Of a stretch of DNA of 54,066 nucleotides, positions 26,625-36,955 are shown one piece after another. The stretch comes from Cycloclasticus sp. 46_120_T64 (GTDB taxonomy: Bacteria; Pseudomonadota; Gammaproteobacteria; Methylococcales; Cycloclasticaceae). Under the pieces are notes generated by a model. That model was not told where the DNA came from and did not search any database. It saw only the letters and a program-made list of their open reading frames with translations. Numbering within the stretch: position 1 is the first letter of the stretch; the number at the start of each line of letters is the position of its first letter. The position numbers and the translations under genes are program-made. Where the stretch lies: contig MAAM01000015.1 in NCBI GenBank assembly GCA_002162695.1, positions 1 to 54,066 on the forward strand, in the 5' to 3' direction.

Positions 26625-28040
26625 ATGTTAAACACTCGACACGTCAGGTTCTCTTTCACCCTCATAACACTGTATTTATTAAGCAGCTGCTCACAACCCC
26701 TATCAACTTTAGAATCGGTAATTGAACGCGGTGAACTCGTCGTTCTCACACGGGTCGCCCCCACGACTTACCTATCAAACAAGTCAGGCGCATCTGGTTT
26801 TGAGTATGAATTGAGCAGCCTATTCGCCGCTAAGCTCGGCGTAAAGGTCCGTTTTCTGTTCCCTGAGCAATTTAATGATGTCTTAAAATTGACCACCGAA
26901 CACCCAGCTGATTTTGTCGCCGCCGGCTTAAGCATTACCCCAAAGCGCGAAAAAAACCTGCTGTTCACCCCAGCTTACTACACGGTGAAGCAGCAGCTCA
27001 TTTACCACTACAGAACCCGTCGTCCACGTTCGGTGAAACAGCTCAAGAGCCCCTTTTTTGAGATCTTGGCCGGCACCAGCCACGCAGAAAACTTACGAAC
27101 ACTGAAGCAGACGAACCCCGCATTGGATTGGGTAGAAACCTATAACACCAGCGTCTTAAATTTAGTTGGAATGGTTAATGATGGTTTGTTGGACTACACC
27201 ATCGCCGACTCGAATCAGTTTCAAATTTTGCGTGCTCAATACCCCATGCTTAACGCCGCCTTTGACATATCCGCAGCCGAGAAGATCGCTTGGGCATTTG
27301 CAAAAACCAAGGATCGCTCACTCTATAATGAGTCGGTAAAATTCCTCGATGAGATTAAAAAGAACGGCATCCTCAATCAACTCCAAGATAAATACTTTGG
27401 TTATTCCAAGCAATTAAATTACGTAGGACGATGTACCTTTAGGGAGCATTTAAAAACGCGATTTCCTGCTTTGCGCGACGACTTTCATCTAGCCGCAAAA
27501 AAATACGCTTTAGACTGGTCGTTACTGGCTGCAGTGGCCTACCAGGAGTCGCACTGGAATCCCGATGCCGTATCCCCAACGGGGGTTCGCGGCATCATGA
27601 TGCTGACCCAAGCAACCGCCAAACAAATGAACGTTAAAGACCGACTAGACCCTAGCCAAAGCATTGAAGGGGGCGCGCATTATCTGGCCACACGGCTAAA
27701 AAAAATTCCTAGCCGGATCGGCGAACCCGATCGTACTTGGATGGCTCTCGCCTCCTATAATATAGGTTTAGGCCACTTAGAAGATGCCCGAGTTTTGACC
27801 CAAAAACACGGTGCTGATCCCGACAAATGGGTGGATGTTAAGCTCTACTTACCGCTACTCGCCGATAAAGAGTGGTATCCAAAGACGAAGTACGGATACG
27901 CACGCGGCCATGAACCTGTCACCTATATAGACAATGTGCGTCAATATATTACGATGCTAGAACAACTAGAGCCCAGCAATACCAACGACAATGAAAACTT
28001 ACTCAACGACGCCTTGGAAGTTCAATTGCCTGCTCTATAA
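26625..28040 (+). CDS. mltF: Membrane-bound lytic murein transglycosylase F
   Basis: Peptidoglycan-cleaving lipoprotein of 471 aa. The signal peptide ends in LLSSC, lipid-modified Cys22. A periplasmic solute-binding-like domain (about 30-265) with VIERGELVVLTR is followed by a lytic transglycosylase domain (about 285-430) with catalytic Glu in YQESHWNP (near 308), GVRGIMMLT and YNIGLGHLEDAR. This two-domain order is MltF-specific. In Pseudomonas mltF lies near tadA and guaBA, as here, but a three-gene lipid cluster now intervenes. Its stop overlaps the convergent hydrolase gene by 6 bp. Confidence 0.93.
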   Translation: MLNTRHVRFSFTLITLYLLSSCSQPLSTLESVIERGELVVLTRVAPTTYLSNKSGASGFEYELSSLFAAKLGVKVRFLFPEQFNDVLKLTTEHPADFVAAGLSITPKREKNLLFTPAYYTVKQQLIYHYRTRRPRSVKQLKSPFFEILAGTSHAENLRTLKQTNPALDWVETYNTSVLNLVGMVNDGLLDYTIADSNQFQILRAQYPMLNAAFDISAAEKIAWAFAKTKDRSLYNESVKFLDEIKKNGILNQLQDKYFGYSKQLNYVGRCTFREHLKTRFPALRDDFHLAAKKYALDWSLLAAVAYQESHWNPDAVSPTGVRGIMMLTQATAKQMNVKDRLDPSQSIEGGAHYLATRLKKIPSRIGEPDRTWMALASYNIGLGHLEDARVLTQKHGADPDKWVDVKLYLPLLADKEWYPKTKYGYARGHEPVTYIDNVRQYITMLEQLEPSNTNDNENLLNDALEVQLPAL

Positions 28041-28868
28041 CTGTCGTTTCATCCAGTCTATCGTGTAATTAAACACATCTTCCTTACCTGGCTCGTGGTG
28101 TAATTCATGATAAAACGAGTGCCAGAGTTTCAGCGTACAGGATTGTCCTGACTGCTCGGCAAACATGGTGCTCGATTTATGGCAGGTCAAACCATCCGCA
28201 TCACCGTGCATCATCAACAGTGGAAAGTCCACCTTCTGCACATCCTGTAATAATTTCTCGCCGGCTTCGAGCATTTGAGTGCCCAATTTCGCTGAAATTC
28301 TATCATGCACTAGCGGGTCATCCTCACAGAGCTCTAACACCACCTCATCTCGCGTTAGCGCACGCCGGTCCACTTCATTCGACAATGATAGACGAGGCCA
28401 AACAGACTGCAACCAACGTCCTAGTGTCAATTTCCACTGCGGCGGTTCAAAGGCCGGCTTAAACAACGGCGCACTTAATATCACCCCTTTATATTGGCCC
28501 GTGTGAGATAGCGCATATTCAATCGCCAGAGTACCGCCCAAGCTATGTCCATAAATGAAGTGTGGTTTATCCAAATCGACCACAGAGGCTTGTTTTAAAA
28601 AGTCCCTTACATCAGCAATCATCAAACTAAAATCATCGCTATGCCCCCGCTGCCCTGCCGACTTGCCATGCCCGCGCAAATCAAAAGAAACAACCTCAAC
28701 AGCAAAATCGGCGAAATACTCGGCCATCGCTGAATAGCGCCCACTATGTTCGCCCAAACCATGAATAAGGCATAACACCATTTTAGGCTCTGCATCAGGC
28801 TGCCATCTAGCAGCATGCATTTGAGTTCCATCCGATGCCAACCATTGTATTTCGCTGTGTTTAACCAT
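28035..28868 (-). CDS. Monoacylglycerol-lipase-like alpha/beta-hydrolase (copy 1)
   Basis: Hydrolase of 277 aa of the PldB/monoacylglycerol lipase group. IHGLGEHSGRY gives the oxyanion region, FDLRGHGKSAGQRGH is the group signature, nucleophile elbow GHSLGG is near residue 111, the Asp is in HGDADGLT and the His in HSFYHELHHE. It should release fatty acid from monoacylglycerols or lysophospholipids. No signal peptide. It is paralogous to the gene at 30314-31153 and separated from it by an acyltransferase on the same strand, so the three look like one unit. Confidence 0.85.
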   Translation of the reverse strand: MVKHSEIQWLASDGTQMHAARWQPDAEPKMVLCLIHGLGEHSGRYSAMAEYFADFAVEVVSFDLRGHGKSAGQRGHSDDFSLMIADVRDFLKQASVVDLDKPHFIYGHSLGGTLAIEYALSHTGQYKGVILSAPLFKPAFEPPQWKLTLGRWLQSVWPRLSLSNEVDRRALTRDEVVLELCEDDPLVHDRISAKLGTQMLEAGEKLLQDVQKVDFPLLMMHGDADGLTCHKSSTMFAEQSGQSCTLKLWHSFYHELHHEPGKEDVFNYTIDWMKRQL

Positions 28869-28888
28869 CGTTCATATATTCCATATAT

Positions 28889-30217
28889 TTATCTGTCCAC
28901 TGCTGTCACTAAAAGTATACGCATACTTTCAGAAATTACCGCCACATTTTCTTCCTTCATTTTTTGCCTATCGAAATTCAAGCCAATCGTCAGTTCACCG
29001 TTCACCGTGGTCACCGCGGTACAAAAAGACGTCAACACCGATGGGCATAGGTTAAACGACGATTCAAGTACCTCCACGCCATGCAAGCCTTGGTACTCTA
29101 ACCGACCCAAGTTACTAATAATACAAGAGGCTGGAGACAAGGCCTTAGCCGTAGATAATAGACGTTTCGCACCTTTTAACGTTGAACCGAACAGAAAACC
29201 AGGTGGTAGGTTATGCCAAAACCCTAGTGCCGACTCGCGGGATATATGTAGTTTAAGTTGCTTATTCGCCTGCCCCACGATCTGCCAAAAATCATCATCA
29301 CGTTTGAACTTTAACGCCGTCAGCACAAAGCTCATATACAAACCGACCTCATCATTGGACACCGTCTCAATTAACTGCCCACGCACATCAACCGCTGAAG
29401 ATACCGCCATCGACGCCCAATCAGCCTTATTATCAAATGAGTTTTGGGCATAAAGCTGGGCCGCAATCAGCACCGATTGCAGGCTAAAGCCCTTTTTCTT
29501 ACAGCAAGCCAATAGAGCCACAGTATCAGCTTCTACCAGCTTAAATAACACACAACCCGGTCGACTAGACCCTGAAGAGCGCGGCTTAAATGCCGATACG
29601 TGTCGAGGTTTACCGTAGCGATACCAATCCCGCATCTCAGTAGAGCGGTTAATCAATGCACGAAAGCTTCCCCTAAGTCCTTGGTAACTGAGCGGCAATA
29701 GCTCGTCCAATGCTCGATGACTAGGTTGGTACTCAACGGGGGCATTCAACTGCTGCGGATTTGTTACCATCCTTAACAAACGCTGCATGAGCCGAGTGAT
29801 CGACATTCCATCTCCAATCGCATGGTGACAGATAAAGAACACCAAGCATTGCCCCTGCATCGATTTATAAAAGCAGCGTATTAGCGGGTATTCATCTGCT
29901 GCAAATGGAATGGCCAACTGCTGCAAAATTTGCTCACGCCAAGGCGTTCCATCCTCAGCTATTTTCTGCACCTCAATTAACGGCCCGCTGACCGAGCGAA
30001 AATAAGCCTGTTTTGCTTCAACGCTGACCCGAACCCGCAACATCGGCTGCTCTTGCTGCAAGCGCTGCATCGCCCTCTGTAAATCGCTAATATCGAGTTC
30101 ACCTTGTAACAGGGTATAAAAAGAAAAACTCATCGAGCTAGCCTGATCAAGCAACCAAAAGAAACGCTCGGATCGACCTAAACGACGATTAACAACTGAC
30201 TGCTCAACAGTACCCAT
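28889..30217 (-). CDS. Condensation-fold acyltransferase (alcohol acetyltransferase-like)
   Basis: Protein of 442 aa of the CoA-dependent acyltransferase/condensation superfamily. The catalytic motif HHAIGDG sits near residues 133-139 (HHxxxDG). A late SNLGRLEY segment fits the alcohol acetyltransferase and PapA-type branch. No carrier-protein or adenylation domain is attached and no NRPS gene is nearby, so free acyl-CoA is the likely donor. The acceptor is unknown. It is flanked by two monoacylglycerol-lipase-like genes on the same strand, which suggests ester synthesis and turnover; that link is an inference. Confidence 0.75.
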   Translation of the reverse strand: MGTVEQSVVNRRLGRSERFFWLLDQASSMSFSFYTLLQGELDISDLQRAMQRLQQEQPMLRVRVSVEAKQAYFRSVSGPLIEVQKIAEDGTPWREQILQQLAIPFAADEYPLIRCFYKSMQGQCLVFFICHHAIGDGMSITRLMQRLLRMVTNPQQLNAPVEYQPSHRALDELLPLSYQGLRGSFRALINRSTEMRDWYRYGKPRHVSAFKPRSSGSSRPGCVLFKLVEADTVALLACCKKKGFSLQSVLIAAQLYAQNSFDNKADWASMAVSSAVDVRGQLIETVSNDEVGLYMSFVLTALKFKRDDDFWQIVGQANKQLKLHISRESALGFWHNLPPGFLFGSTLKGAKRLLSTAKALSPASCIISNLGRLEYQGLHGVEVLESSFNLCPSVLTSFCTAVTTVNGELTIGLNFDRQKMKEENVAVISESMRILLVTAVDR

Positions 30218-30313
30218 ATAAATTCCTTTATTCTAGAGTTGCTCACGCCGGTATCACTCCGCCTTACGGGAACGCAGCGCTTATTGATCATAAGCAAAAG
30301 AACAATAACCAGC

Positions 30314-31153
30314 CTACACCCGTTGGCTAAGCCAATCAACCAAGCCCTTCACAACCGACTCGCTGTCTAAATCATTATGCGGTTCATGATAACTATCGGG
30401 GTAAATAATCAATGTTTTATCCTCGACGGTGAGACGCTCAAAAAAATCCTTACTGCCCAGCGATGAGTTCAACCAATCCGGTTCACCGTGGGTCATTAGG
30501 ATAGGGGTGCGGATATTCTCCACCTTCGCCTCGATACTTTGCATCGCACGCAACACATCCGCGCCCCAGCGCGCCGATACCTTTTGGTGAATTAAAGGGT
30601 CATTCTGATAAGCCAACACTTCCTCATGGTTACGCGAAATAGCTTTGGTATCGATGTTAATTTTCAACGCTAAAGTGGGGCGAATTTTTGCCATCAACGA
30701 CAGCAGTTTTTTCTGCCACGTGGGTGCAACATTGAGTGGCCGAAGCGCCGAAGAACTAATGATAGCTCCCCGAATATCACGTCTGGTGAGTTCTAAAAAA
30801 TCTAAAACGATTAACGAACCAAAGCTATGCCCTAAGATAAAAAAAGGCACCTCAGCCACACACAACGGTTCAACTTGCACCTCTAAATCACGCTGGTAAT
30901 CTGACCAAGCGTTAATATGCCCCCGTTGCCCTGCTGATTGCCCATGCCCACGTAAATCATAAAAGTGCAACGCCACGCCGGCTTGTAACATCGGCTCGAG
31001 CAAGGCTTGGTAACGCCCACTATGCTCCCCAACACCATGAACAATTAATAAGTTTGCTCTAAGCGGCTGCGTGGGCTGATAACTATGGGTATACAAACGA
31101 GTGCCATCAAATGACCTCACGAAACCTTCTGTACGCTGGTCGCTATCATTCAT
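30314..31153 (-). CDS. Monoacylglycerol-lipase-like alpha/beta-hydrolase (copy 2)
   Basis: Hydrolase of 279 aa. Motifs parallel copy 1: VHGVGEHSGRY, YDLRGHGQSAGQRGH, elbow GHSFGS near residue 110, Asp in HGEPDWLN and His in YHEPHND. The elbow ends in Ser rather than Gly (GHSFGS versus GHSLGG), so substrate preference may differ. The two copies share fold, motifs and length but are well diverged, so the duplication is not recent. The gene lies 17 bp before tadA in transcription terms reversed: tadA is upstream on the same strand, giving possible read-through from guaBA. Confidence 0.85.
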   Translation of the reverse strand: MNDSDQRTEGFVRSFDGTRLYTHSYQPTQPLRANLLIVHGVGEHSGRYQALLEPMLQAGVALHFYDLRGHGQSAGQRGHINAWSDYQRDLEVQVEPLCVAEVPFFILGHSFGSLIVLDFLELTRRDIRGAIISSSALRPLNVAPTWQKKLLSLMAKIRPTLALKINIDTKAISRNHEEVLAYQNDPLIHQKVSARWGADVLRAMQSIEAKVENIRTPILMTHGEPDWLNSSLGSKDFFERLTVEDKTLIIYPDSYHEPHNDLDSESVVKGLVDWLSQRV

Positions 31154-31170
31154 CTTGATAAGGCTTTGAG

Positions 31171-31635
31171 TTAACGGCGTTTTTTAAAAAAATCGGTTAG
31201 TAAACTAGAACACTCATCCTTCAACACCCCGCCGGTCCATTCAATGTGGTGATTGCTATAGTCCGCCTTAGTCAGCGATAAAGCACTACAAACAGCGCCA
31301 CGTTTGGGATCCGTCGCCGCAAAAACAATCCGCTTAATCCTGGCGTGTTGAATAGCGCCGATGCACATCACACAGGGTTCAAGCGTGACATACAAGGTGC
31401 AATCAACTAAACGGTAATTTTCAAGCCAGGCACTAGCTGCTCGCAGCGCGATGATTTCTGCGTGCGCAGTGGGATCGCAGTTCTTTATCGGTAAATTATA
31501 ACCTTCTGCGATGCATTCATTATCTTTGACAATTAATGCACCCACCGGCACTTCACCTTCTTGTTCAGCCTGATGCGCTAAGGCAATCGCCTTGCGCATC
31601 CAAACCTCATCAGTATCTAAGCCGATTATTCCCAC
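31171..31635 (-). CDS. tadA: tRNA-specific adenosine deaminase
   Basis: Zinc enzyme that converts A34 to inosine in tRNA-Arg(ACG). The deaminase motifs HAEIIAL (zinc His and catalytic Glu) and PCVMCIGA (two zinc Cys) are intact, and the C-terminal DFFKKRR is typical. The start shown is GTG 31635, overlapping the guaA stop by 10 bp and giving 154 aa. ATG 31599 has GAGG five bases upstream and is an alternative, but E. coli TadA keeps about eleven residues before the aligned Trp-Met-Arg, which favours the longer form. Confidence 0.93.
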   Translation of the reverse strand: MGIIGLDTDEVWMRKAIALAHQAEQEGEVPVGALIVKDNECIAEGYNLPIKNCDPTAHAEIIALRAASAWLENYRLVDCTLYVTLEPCVMCIGAIQHARIKRIVFAATDPKRGAVCSALSLTKADYSNHHIEWTGGVLKDECSSLLTDFFKKRR

Positions 31636-33215
31636 TCAATCGTGGCCGGTGGTTTCCCTGAAATATCATAGGTAACCCGAGAAATACCCGATATTTCATT
31701 AATAATACGATTCGATACATGACCTAAGAAGTCATAAGGTAAGTGCGCCCATCGTGCGGTCATAAAATCAATGGTTTCAACTGCTCGTAGCGCAATCACG
31801 TACTCATAACGACGACCATCACCGGTTACCCCTACGGATTTTATCGGTAGAAAGACCGCGAAGGCTTGGCTAGTTTTTTGGTATAAGTCGTGTTTATACA
31901 ATTCACTAATGAAAATATCATCCGCTAAGCGTAATAAGTCAGCGTATTGTTTTTTCACTTCACCCAAGATGCGCACACCCAGACCGGGGCCTGGGAACGG
32001 GTGACGATAAACCATATCGGCTGGCAAGCCGAGTTCAACACCAATTTGACGAACTTCGTCTTTAAACAATTCGCGTAAGGGCTCAACCAATTTCAGTTTC
32101 ATATCCTTTGGCAAACCACCCACATTATGGTGCGATTTAATTAAATGCGCCTTACCCGTTTTAGAGCCAGCCGACTCGATAACATCGGGGTAAATAGTGC
32201 CTTGAGCTAACCATTTAGCGCTACTTAATTTGGCTGACTCTTCATCAAATATTTCAATGAATAAATTACCGATAATTTTACGTTTTTTCTCTGGATCCGA
32301 CACGCCCTCAAGTGCATCCAGATAACGCTGTTCAGCATTAACACGAATAACATGAACACCCATATGTTCGGCAAACATCGCCATCACTTGGTCGCCTTCA
32401 TTCAGACGCAACAAACCGGTATCAACAAACACACAAATAAGCTGTTCACCAATCGCCTTATGCAGCATAGCGGCCACCACTGAGGAATCAACCCCACCAG
32501 ATAAACCCAATATGACTTGCTCATCACCGACCTGTTTTTGTACTGCAGCAATACTGCTATCGATAATGTTTTTTGAGGTCCATAGCGCTTCACACTGACA
32601 AATATCGAGAACAAAACGCCCCAAGATTCGACCACCTTGTTTGGTATGAGTGACTTCAGGGTGGAACTGTAATCCATAGAAGTGCTTATCTTCATTTGCC
32701 ATGCCGGCAATCGGTGCGCTCTCGGTACTCGCCATAAGCTTAAAGCCATCCGGTAATTCAACCACCTTGTCGCCGTGACTCATCCATACATCTAAGATAC
32801 CAAAGCCTTCTGCCGTTACGTGGTCTTCAATATCTTTTAATAATTCACTATGACCACGGGCTCGAATGCTGGCATAACCAAATTCTTTATGCTCCGATGC
32901 TTCAACACGACCGCCCATTTGCGCCGCCATTGTTTGCATGCCATAACAAATGCCCAATACAGGAATACCTAATTCAAAAACAACGTCAGCAGCTTTCGGC
33001 GCATTGCCGTCAGTCACCGTTTCTGGACCACCCGATAAAATAATACCGTTGGCGTTAAAATCACTGATCGCTTGCTCTTCTACGTCGTATGGATAAATCT
33101 CACAATAAACCCCAATTTCTCGTACACGTCGAGCAATAAGCTGGGTGTACTGTGAACCAAAATCTAAAATAAGAATTTTATGAGAATGGATATCCCCAGT
33201 GTCTTGTGTCTTCAA
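31626..33215 (-). CDS. guaA: GMP synthase (glutamine-hydrolysing)
   Basis: Makes GMP from XMP, ATP and glutamine. The protein has 529 aa. The glutamine amidotransferase domain (about 1-205) has GICYGMQ with the nucleophile Cys and a later FHPEVTHT. The synthetase domain has the P-loop LSGGVDSS (near 235). The C-terminal dimerisation domain ends TIEWE as usual. The start codon is TTG 33215 with AGAGG six bases upstream. It follows guaB by 14 bp, the classic guaBA operon, and runs into tadA. Confidence 0.96.
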   Translation of the reverse strand: MKTQDTGDIHSHKILILDFGSQYTQLIARRVREIGVYCEIYPYDVEEQAISDFNANGIILSGGPETVTDGNAPKAADVVFELGIPVLGICYGMQTMAAQMGGRVEASEHKEFGYASIRARGHSELLKDIEDHVTAEGFGILDVWMSHGDKVVELPDGFKLMASTESAPIAGMANEDKHFYGLQFHPEVTHTKQGGRILGRFVLDICQCEALWTSKNIIDSSIAAVQKQVGDEQVILGLSGGVDSSVVAAMLHKAIGEQLICVFVDTGLLRLNEGDQVMAMFAEHMGVHVIRVNAEQRYLDALEGVSDPEKKRKIIGNLFIEIFDEESAKLSSAKWLAQGTIYPDVIESAGSKTGKAHLIKSHHNVGGLPKDMKLKLVEPLRELFKDEVRQIGVELGLPADMVYRHPFPGPGLGVRILGEVKKQYADLLRLADDIFISELYKHDLYQKTSQAFAVFLPIKSVGVTGDGRRYEYVIALRAVETIDFMTARWAHLPYDFLGHVSNRIINEISGISRVTYDISGKPPATIEWE

Positions 33216-33229
33216 ACTAAACCTCTTTG

Positions 33230-34696
33230 CTATGATTCAATGCGGTAATTAGGTGCTTCTTTGGTAATGGTCACGTCGTGCACATGGCTTTCGCGCATAC
33301 CGGCACTGCTAACACGAACGAATTTTGCCTTATGCTGCATCACATCGATGCTTTCACAGCCGGTATAACCCATGCTGGCACGTAAACCACCAACGATTTG
33401 GTGCACGATGCTCACCATGGTTCCTTTGTAAGCAACCCGGCCTTCGATACCTTCTGGTACTAATTTTTCTGTTTCACTACTTTCTTGGAAGTAACGATCA
33501 CTAGAGCCTTCTTGCTGAGACATGGCACCTAAAGAGCCCATACCACGGTAACTTTTATAAGAACGCCCTTGGAATAATTCAACCTCACCCGGCGCTTCTT
33601 CGGTACCCGCTAATAGGCTACCCAACATAACCGAGCTAGCGCCCGCTGCAATCACCTTAGCAACATCACCCGAGAAACGAACACCGCCATCTGAAATAAC
33701 CGGAACACCAGTACCCTTCAACGCTTGCACGGCATTATCGACCGCAGTAATTTGTGGCACGCCGACACCAGCAACGATACGTGTAGTACAGATAGAACCC
33801 GGGCCGATACCTACTTTAACCGCATCTGCGCCCGCTTCAACTAAGGCTAACGCCGCTTCACCGGTCGCAATATTACCGCCAATCACTTGTAAGTTAGGGT
33901 AGGTTTTCTTTACCCAGCTAACCCGATCCAATACCCCTTGAGAATGCCCGTGAGCGGTATCAACAATCACCACATCAACGCCTGCTTCAACCAAGGCAGC
34001 AACACGTTCTGCTGTTCCCTCGCCGGTACCTACCGCAGCACCGACACGGAGACGGCCTTGGTCGTCTTTACACGCTTGCGGATAATCTTTGGCTTTTTGA
34101 ATATCTTTAACTGTGATCATACCGCGCAGTTCAAACTTATCGTTAACCACCAGCACTTTTTCAATGCGGTGTTTATGTAATAAGCCGGTTACTTCATCTT
34201 TGCTGGCACCTTCTAGTACGGTCACTAATTTATCTTTCGGGGTCATCGCCGATTCAATCAAGGCGTCCATATGCGTTTCAAAACGCAAATCACGACTGGT
34301 GACGATACCGACCAAGTTAGCACCATTGACCACCGGCACCCCTGAAATATTATGCTGACGGGTTAAAGCAATCACATCACGTATGGTGGTATCGGCTGAT
34401 ACCGTAATCGGGTCTTTAACCACTCCGCTTTCAAAACGCTTTACTTTAGAAACTTCAAGCGCTTGTTTGTCGGCGGTCATGTTTTTATGAATAATCCCAA
34501 TACCACCTTCTTGCGCCAGCGCAATCGCTAAACGCGCCTCGGTCACCGTATCCATCGCCGCAGATAACACCGGGATATTTAACGAAATTCCGCGGGTGAG
34601 TTGGGTTTTCAGACTGACGTCTCTAGGCAGTACCGTTGAATGAGCCGGTACTAACAAAACATCATCAAATGTTAAGGCTTCTTGTTCGAATCTCAT
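33230..34696 (-). CDS. guaB: Inosine-5'-monophosphate dehydrogenase
   Basis: Oxidises IMP to XMP with NAD, the committed step to GMP. The protein has 488 aa. The TIM barrel is interrupted by two CBS domains (about 93-205). The catalytic Cys loop GPGSICTTR and the mobile flap [10 protein letters not shown] are present. Start ATG 34696. A perfect -10 lies 33 bp upstream on the minus strand. It is divergent from xseA, the arrangement found in many gammaproteobacteria. Confidence 0.97.
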   Translation of the reverse strand: MRFEQEALTFDDVLLVPAHSTVLPRDVSLKTQLTRGISLNIPVLSAAMDTVTEARLAIALAQEGGIGIIHKNMTADKQALEVSKVKRFESGVVKDPITVSADTTIRDVIALTRQHNISGVPVVNGANLVGIVTSRDLRFETHMDALIESAMTPKDKLVTVLEGASKDEVTGLLHKHRIEKVLVVNDKFELRGMITVKDIQKAKDYPQACKDDQGRLRVGAAVGTGEGTAERVAALVEAGVDVVIVDTAHGHSQGVLDRVSWVKKTYPNLQVIGGNIATGEAALALVEAGADAVKVGIGPGSICTTRIVAGVGVPQITAVDNAVQALKGTGVPVISDGGVRFSGDVAKVIAAGASSVMLGSLLAGTEEAPGEVELFQGRSYKSYRGMGSLGAMSQQEGSSDRYFQESSETEKLVPEGIEGRVAYKGTMVSIVHQIVGGLRASMGYTGCESIDVMQHKAKFVRVSSAGMRESHVHDVTITKEAPNYRIES

Positions 34697-34728
34697 ATTA
34701 TCTGGGTTTGTCGTAGAAAAAGCAGCTC

Positions 34729-34734
34729 ATTATA
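34729..34734 (-). promoter_or_regulatory. Likely -10 box of guaBA
   Basis: TATAAT on the minus strand, 33 bp before the guaB ATG. The matching -35 is weak. It lies in the 85-bp gap shared with divergent xseA. Confidence 0.45.
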
Positions 34735-34781
34735 AGGTATGCTCAACTATTTATCATCTAATAGATTCTGTTCTCGACCCT

Positions 34782-36128
34782 ATGCTCGATAATCAACACA
34801 TTTATAGTGTTTCTCAGTTATGCCGAGAAACCCGTTTAGTCCTTGAAGGTCACTTTCTAAGCCTACAAATTGAAGGTGAGATATCGAACCTTTCACGCCC
34901 GGCATCAGGCCATATCTATTTCACCTTGAAGGATAATAAAGCTCAGGTTCAATGTGCGATGTTTCGCGCTCAGCTGCGAAAAATTGGCTTCACCCCCAGT
35001 AATGGTAGCCGCGTACAACTTAAAGCACGCGTGAGCCTGTATGAACCTAGAGGAAACTTCCAGCTTATCGCCGAGCATATGGAGGCCGCAGGTGAAGGCG
35101 CTTTACGCCTACAGTTTGAACGTTTAAAACGCAAACTCGCTGAACAAGGCCTATATGAGCCCCAGCACAAAAAATCACTGCCGACATTAAGCAAAAAGGT
35201 GGGGGTGATTACCTCGGCTAGCGGCGCGGCGGTGCACGATATACTAAGTGTATTAAACAAACGTTTCCCCGCCATGGAGGTTTTAATTTATCCGGTAAGC
35301 GTACAAGGTGAAATGGCTAAACATGAAATCGTCGATGCACTCGCTTTAGCCAACCAACGCAAAGACTGTGAGGTGCTCATTCTAGCCAGGGGCGGCGGTT
35401 CGCTGGAAGACTTATGGGCCTTCAATGAAGAAATCGTCGCTCTCGCTATTCACCAGTCTGAGCTACCGGTTATCAGCGCTATTGGTCACGAAGTTGACTT
35501 CACCATTGCCGACCTCGTTGCAGACCTGCGCGCCCCCACACCATCTGCTGCTGCGGAAATAATCAGCCCAGAACAGCAGCAATGGCTGGATAATTTCCAG
35601 CGTTTAGAGGAGAAACTCTGCGCTATATTACAGGCCGAATTGGACAGTAAAACACAGCAATTAAACACCCTACAGCACCGCTTGCACCGCAGCCACCCCG
35701 GCGCTCAATTACAGCTACACGCACAACGCTTAGATGATTGCCAGGCCCGTTTATTACAAACGCCGAAGCGTTTTCTGCCACAGCAACAACTACGTCTTTC
35801 CCAACTCAGCAGTCGATTGCATGACAGCAGCCCAACCCCTAAAATTCACCTCAACCAACAATCGATCAGCGCCATTCAATACCGCTTAGAGCAGGCGATC
35901 GAAAACAGCCTACAACAGGCAAGGCTGCGTTTCGCCAATTGCCATAAAGGCTTAGCAACACTAAGTCCCTTAGCCACTCTATCGCGGGGCTATAGCATCA
36001 GTAAACAAGCCCACGATAACCGCATCATCAATAGCATTAAACAAGTTAATATAGGTGATGAAATTAACATTCAACTCAGTGATGGGGTGTTATCAACACG
36101 CCTAGAAGGTAGCCATGAAAACCCTTAA
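34782..36128 (+). CDS. xseA: Exodeoxyribonuclease VII large subunit
   Basis: Large subunit of the single-strand nuclease ExoVII. The protein has 448 aa. The N-terminal OB fold (about 1-105) is followed by the catalytic region with KVGVITSASGAA, ARGGGSLEDLWAFNEE and SAIGHEVDFTIADL, then a long coiled coil (about 265-390) and a C-terminal LSRGYSI. The Gln/Leu-rich coiled coil is normal for the family. The small subunit xseB is not in the window. Its end overlaps the M23 peptidase start by 14 bp. Confidence 0.95.
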   Translation: MLDNQHIYSVSQLCRETRLVLEGHFLSLQIEGEISNLSRPASGHIYFTLKDNKAQVQCAMFRAQLRKIGFTPSNGSRVQLKARVSLYEPRGNFQLIAEHMEAAGEGALRLQFERLKRKLAEQGLYEPQHKKSLPTLSKKVGVITSASGAAVHDILSVLNKRFPAMEVLIYPVSVQGEMAKHEIVDALALANQRKDCEVLILARGGGSLEDLWAFNEEIVALAIHQSELPVISAIGHEVDFTIADLVADLRAPTPSAAAEIISPEQQQWLDNFQRLEEKLCAILQAELDSKTQQLNTLQHRLHRSHPGAQLQLHAQRLDDCQARLLQTPKRFLPQQQLRLSQLSSRLHDSSPTPKIHLNQQSISAIQYRLEQAIENSLQQARLRFANCHKGLATLSPLATLSRGYSISKQAHDNRIINSIKQVNIGDEINIQLSDGVLSTRLEGSHENP

Positions 36129-36954
36129 ATTTAGTGTATTGTTCAGTATTATTGCATTCAGCGTAAACGCTCACGCCTTCCCCAAACAACAGCGAGTACC
36201 GGGTGGCATCGCCATTATTCCACTCAGCAGCGAATCACCGCTGATTCATTACCAGCAGCAGCGCGTCCTCAGCGTGCAACAAGGCTCACGCTGGCTCGCA
36301 ATCATCGGTATTCCTTTGTCCGCAAAACCTGGCGAGCAGCAGCTTATGTTGCAATCAGGCCCCATCAACTTCCAGCTACAAGCAAAAGATTACCCCGCAC
36401 AATATATTACGCTGAAAAAAACGCCGAAGAATAAACGCATGATTAACCCCAACCCCTTGGACATGGAGCGCATCAGCCGAGAAAAAAAGACCCTATCAAG
36501 CGCACTCGCCACTTGGAGTGAAAAAACACCTACGGTTGATTTTATTTTACCGACCCAGGGTCGTCTGAGCAGCCCATTTGGCCTCAAGCGCTACTTCAAC
36601 AAACAAGCCAGAAAACCGCATAGCGGCTTAGACATCGCAGCGCCAACGGGCACCGATGTTGTGGCCCCAGCGGATGCCACCGTGATTGATGTTGGCAATT
36701 ACTTCTTTAACGGCAATACGATCTTACTCGATCATGGGCAAGGGCTGATTAGTGGTTATTTTCACTTAAGTAAAACGCAGGTTAAAATCGGCGACAAACT
36801 ACAGCAAGGTGAAAAAATTGGCGAAGTCGGCGCAACCGGCCGAGTCACCGGCCCACACCTGCATTGGAACGTCTACCTCAATCGCAGCAAAGTTGACCCA
36901 AGCTTATTTATTAGCGACTATATGCAACACATACAAGCGACGAATAAGGAGTGA
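36115..36954 (+). CDS. M23-family metallopeptidase (LytM domain)
   Basis: Exported peptidase of 279 aa. The signal peptide ends near NAHA. A small N-terminal beta domain (about 25-100) is followed by a LytM domain with zinc ligands in HSGLDIAAPTG (His-x3-Asp) and HLHWNV (His-x-His), plus GYFHL. The full ligand set suggests an active peptidoglycan endopeptidase rather than an inactive EnvC/NlpD-type activator. An M23 peptidase next to xseA is also found in Pseudomonas. Overlaps xseA by 14 bp and ends 1 bp before the next start. Confidence 0.9.
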   Translation: MKTLKFSVLFSIIAFSVNAHAFPKQQRVPGGIAIIPLSSESPLIHYQQQRVLSVQQGSRWLAIIGIPLSAKPGEQQLMLQSGPINFQLQAKDYPAQYITLKKTPKNKRMINPNPLDMERISREKKTLSSALATWSEKTPTVDFILPTQGRLSSPFGLKRYFNKQARKPHSGLDIAAPTGTDVVAPADATVIDVGNYFFNGNTILLDHGQGLISGYFHLSKTQVKIGDKLQQGEKIGEVGATGRVTGPHLHWNVYLNRSKVDPSLFISDYMQHIQATNKE

Positions 36955-36955
36955 T

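Noticed and set aside
36809-36955. N-terminal extension of the zinc-ribbon protein
   Set aside because: It lies over the end of the M23 peptidase gene in another frame. ATG 36956 has AAGGAG close by.
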